A stretch of 64,000 nucleotides of DNA from Candidatus Intricatilinea gracilis (lineage in GTDB: Bacteria > Pseudomonadota > Gammaproteobacteria > Burkholderiales > Burkholderiaceae_C), in the NCBI GenBank assembly GCA_016702605.1, contig JADJDQ010000001.1, positions 434,001 to 498,000 on the forward strand. Reading direction: 5' to 3'. This document shows positions 62,076-64,000 of this stretch, in pieces. Below the pieces are notes generated by a model. The model was not told the origin of the DNA, did no database searches, and saw only the letters and a list, made by a program, of their open reading frames with translations. A program made the position numbers and the translations under genes. Every line of letters starts with the position of its first letter. Within the stretch, counting starts at the first letter, position 1.

Positions 62076-62942
62076 TCAGAGTTCGAGGCCGCGCAGGTAG
62101 TTGCGAAAGCCTTCACCCAGCTGCGGATGGGCCAGCGCCAGGGCGACGTTGGCTTCGAGGAAACCTTCCTTGCTGCCGCAGTCGTAACGCTGGCCGTCAT
62201 AACGATAGGCAAACACCTTCTCGCGGCGCAGCAGTGCGGCAATGCCGTCGGTGAGCTGGATCTCGCCGCCGACACCACGCGGCTGGGTCGCGATCTCGTG
62301 CATCACACCGGGTGTGAGGATGTAGCGACCAGCCACACCCCAGCGCGACGGTGCCTGTTCGGGCGCGGGTTTCTCGACGATCTTGGTCACGTCCATGAGG
62401 CGGTCGTTCACCAGCGTGCCGGCAACGATGCCGTAGCGCCGGGTGTGTTCGACCGGCACTTCCTGCACCGCCAGGATCGACGCCCGCCATTCCTGGAACT
62501 GCTCGGCCATTTGCGCCAGCACAGGCGGCTGGCCAATCATCAGGTCGTCGGCCAGCAGCACGGCGAAAGGTTCGTTGCCGATCAGGCGCTGCGCGCACAA
62601 CACGGCATGTCCCAGGCCGAGTGCTTGCGCCTGGCGTACGTAGATGCACTCCATGTCCTTGGGTTTGACGCTGTGCACCACCTCGAGCAACTCGAGCTTG
62701 TTCGACTGCTCGAGCGCCACTTCGAGCTCGTAGGTCATGTCGAAGTGATCCTCGATGGCGCGTTTGTGGCGGCCGGTCACGAAGATCATCTCGCGCACAC
62801 CCGCCGCATAAGCCTCTTCGACCGCGTACTGGATCAGCGGCTTGTCGACAACGGGCAACATTTCCTTGGGTTGCGCCTTGGTGGCGGGCAGGAAACGTGT
62901 GCCCAGACCGGCAACCGGAAACACCGCTTTTCTGACTTGCAT
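62076..62942 (-). CDS. galU: UTP-glucose-1-phosphate uridylyltransferase
   Basis: A 288-residue nucleotidyltransferase making UDP-glucose for exopolysaccharide, LPS and trehalose. The N-terminal FPVAGLGTRFLPATKAQPKE and MLPVVDKPLIQYAVEEA carry the nucleotide and metal motifs. VLLADDLMIG, IVEKPAPEQAPS and RYDCGSKEGFLEANVALAL complete the family pattern. Length is normal and all motifs are intact. Confidence 0.97.
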   Translation of the reverse strand: MQVRKAVFPVAGLGTRFLPATKAQPKEMLPVVDKPLIQYAVEEAYAAGVREMIFVTGRHKRAIEDHFDMTYELEVALEQSNKLELLEVVHSVKPKDMECIYVRQAQALGLGHAVLCAQRLIGNEPFAVLLADDLMIGQPPVLAQMAEQFQEWRASILAVQEVPVEHTRRYGIVAGTLVNDRLMDVTKIVEKPAPEQAPSRWGVAGRYILTPGVMHEIATQPRGVGGEIQLTDGIAALLRREKVFAYRYDGQRYDCGSKEGFLEANVALALAHPQLGEGFRNYLRGLEL

Positions 62943-63056
62943 TCGGTTTTATCCTTTCGGGAAGGTGGAGAAATATTGATTTAGCCAGAGTGTCCCCGAC
63001 CCTCGCGTGCATTCCGCCCCAAAGCACCCCGTTCATGGGGCGCTGGCGAGTATCGA

Positions 63057-63069
63057 GATGTTTAACATC
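63057..63069. promoter_or_regulatory. Short palindrome GATGTT-T-AACATC in the galU upstream region
   Basis: The 220-bp gap 62943-63162 separates divergent galU and the dehydrogenase-like gene and must hold both promoters. It contains this perfect 6+6 palindrome, plus a CCCC-N6-GGGG element at 63027-63040. A regulatory role is possible; nothing more can be said from one site. Confidence 0.25.
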
Positions 63070-63162
63070 CGAAGTAACGCACATCCGGCTCAACTCGTCT
63101 GTCTGCGTGCCGACGTCCCGCCATTTTCTTCCGCCTTGATTCCGCCTGGCCCGCACGATCGC

Positions 63163-64000
63163 ATGGATCTTCTCATCGTCGAACCACTCGAAGCCGAAGT
63201 CCTGCAATGGCTGGACGCACGCCATGAGCTGTTCTATGCGCCGCGCCTGCCGCGTGACCCGCAGGCTTTCGGCGAGGCCCTGGCCAGCGCGCGCGCCGTG
63301 CTGGTGCCACCCGGAGTCGGCATCGACGCCGATGCGCTGGCTCAGGCGCGCCACCTGCGCGCCATCGGCCGCATCGTCGGTGGACCCGACAACCTCGATC
63401 TGGCCGCCTGTGCCCAGGCCGGTGTCGAGGTCGTGCGCAGCAACGACGCCGCAGCGCCCGCCGAGGCCGAGTTCATGCTCGGTGCCCTGCTCGCGCTGAT
63501 GCGCCCCAGCCCCAGCGAAGTCGGTCGCGTCGCCGGGCGCGAACTCAGCGCCAGCTGTGTCGGACTGGTCGGCATGACCACTACGGCGCGCTCGATGGCC
63601 AGCCTGCTGCGCCCGTTCGGCTCACGGCTGGTCGGCTACGACCCGACCTTGCATGCCTCGGACGCACAGTGGAGCCGCTGGGGCGTACAACCCCTGGGTC
63701 TGCGCGAACTGTTCGAGAACGCCGACGCCGTGTGTGTGCAGATGAGCTACTACAACCGCTACCGCGGTCTGCTCGGCGAACGCGCACTGCCGCACTGCAA
63801 GCCCAACCAGGTGCTGGTGAGTGTGGCGCCGATGGCGCTTTTCAACGAAGAAGTGCTGGCCGAAGTGCTGCGCAGCGGCCGCATGACTGCCGCCTGGCTC
63901 GACTGCGTCAGCGCCGGCCTGCTCGACGCCGGCCAGCCGCTGCACGGCGTGCGTGGCCTGCTCGTCACGCCGCGTCTGGCCGCCTACACACGTGAAGCGC
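63163..64000 (+). CDS. D-2-hydroxyacid dehydrogenase family protein, catalytic residues degenerate (cut by window end)
   Basis: The frame from ATG 63163 (MDLLIVEPLEAEVLQWL) is open to the window end: 279 residues seen. It has the family layout, with an N-terminal catalytic half, then the NAD Rossmann segment (CVGLVGMTTTARSMASLLRP, where GxGxxG is expected), LVGYDP, and a C-terminal return. The catalytic triad is not conserved: the Arg-Gly loop reads SVAPMALFNEE, the Glu region reads LDCVSAGLLDAG, and the His of TPH is R271 in LLVTPRLAAYTRE. It is probably a non-catalytic or altered-function homologue. Confidence 0.75.
   Translation, partial: MDLLIVEPLEAEVLQWLDARHELFYAPRLPRDPQAFGEALASARAVLVPPGVGIDADALAQARHLRAIGRIVGGPDNLDLAACAQAGVEVVRSNDAAAPAEAEFMLGALLALMRPSPSEVGRVAGRELSASCVGLVGMTTTARSMASLLRPFGSRLVGYDPTLHASDAQWSRWGVQPLGLRELFENADAVCVQMSYYNRYRGLLGERALPHCKPNQVLVSVAPMALFNEEVLAEVLRSGRMTAAWLDCVSAGLLDAGQPLHGVRGLLVTPRLAAYTREA

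Overview
The window is a gene-dense, high-G+C chromosomal segment of a betaproteobacterium. Gene content and gene order point to Burkholderiales, close to the Leptothrix/Rubrivivax/Ideonella group: pilG-pilH-pilI-pilJ-chpA beside a rubredoxin gene divergent from thiD-hemL; yqgE-ruvX-pyrR-pyrB with an inactive pyrC homologue; DUF1840 and DUF4124 proteins; glnA-(DUF4124)-ntrB-ntrC. This placement rests on recognised synteny and protein families, not on a search. I see no transposase, prophage, CRISPR array or rRNA, and one tRNA (Leu-CAA).

Layout. 1-6.3 kb: end of a rhomboid gene, tRNA-Leu, cysM, a small unknown gene, a prolyl oligopeptidase and ybeY-phoH. 6.5-10.9 kb: a two-component pair (7TM-type kinase plus LuxR regulator), then ruvA-ruvB. 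10.9-14.7 kb: a fatty-acid-hydroxylase/YhhN fusion, a histidine phosphatase, a DUF1840 protein and an acyltransferase. 14.7-18.7 kb: a tightly overlapped pyrimidine operon, yqgE-ruvX-pyrR-pyrB-pyrX. 18.7-32.4 kb: photolyase, then the Pil-Chp twitching-motility signalling operon with a 2635-residue CheA-type hybrid kinase, and rubredoxin. 32.8-37.2 kb: thiD-hemL and an orphan kinase. 37.3-42.9 kb: a leftward cluster encoding a GTP-cyclohydrolase-II-like protein (URC1), a DUF1688 protein (URC4), uracil phosphoribosyltransferase (URC6/Upp), a cytosine-deaminase homologue and a GST. 43-50.3 kb: redox and regulatory genes (HDOD protein, cysteine-free glutaredoxin-like protein, thioredoxin-like protein, GST, orphan proline-dehydrogenase-like protein, Crp/Fnr regulator, NnrU). 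50.3-55.2 kb: ntrC-ntrB-DUF4124-glnA nitrogen control. 55.3-64 kb: CinA-like protein, CysZ-like membrane protein, an overlapped propeller/deacetylase/hydroxylase set, a ZIP transporter, dienelactone hydrolase, tusA, galU and a D-2-hydroxyacid-dehydrogenase homologue cut by the window end.

How the genes work together. De novo pyrimidine synthesis (pyrR/pyrB/pyrX) and a putative pyrimidine-ring degradation route (URC1-URC4-URC6 plus a deaminase) lie 20 kb apart. The degradation cluster is the most interesting system here. It matches the yeast URC uracil-catabolism genes, and its deaminase has Cys in place of the CodA residue known to exclude 5-methylcytosine. Ammonia or urea released by such a pathway would feed assimilation through glnA and NtrBC.

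Quality. Three genes (ruvX, rubredoxin, ntrB) carry apparent single-base frameshifts, two of them at or near G/C homopolymers. Sequencing or assembly error should be excluded before any biological reading of them.
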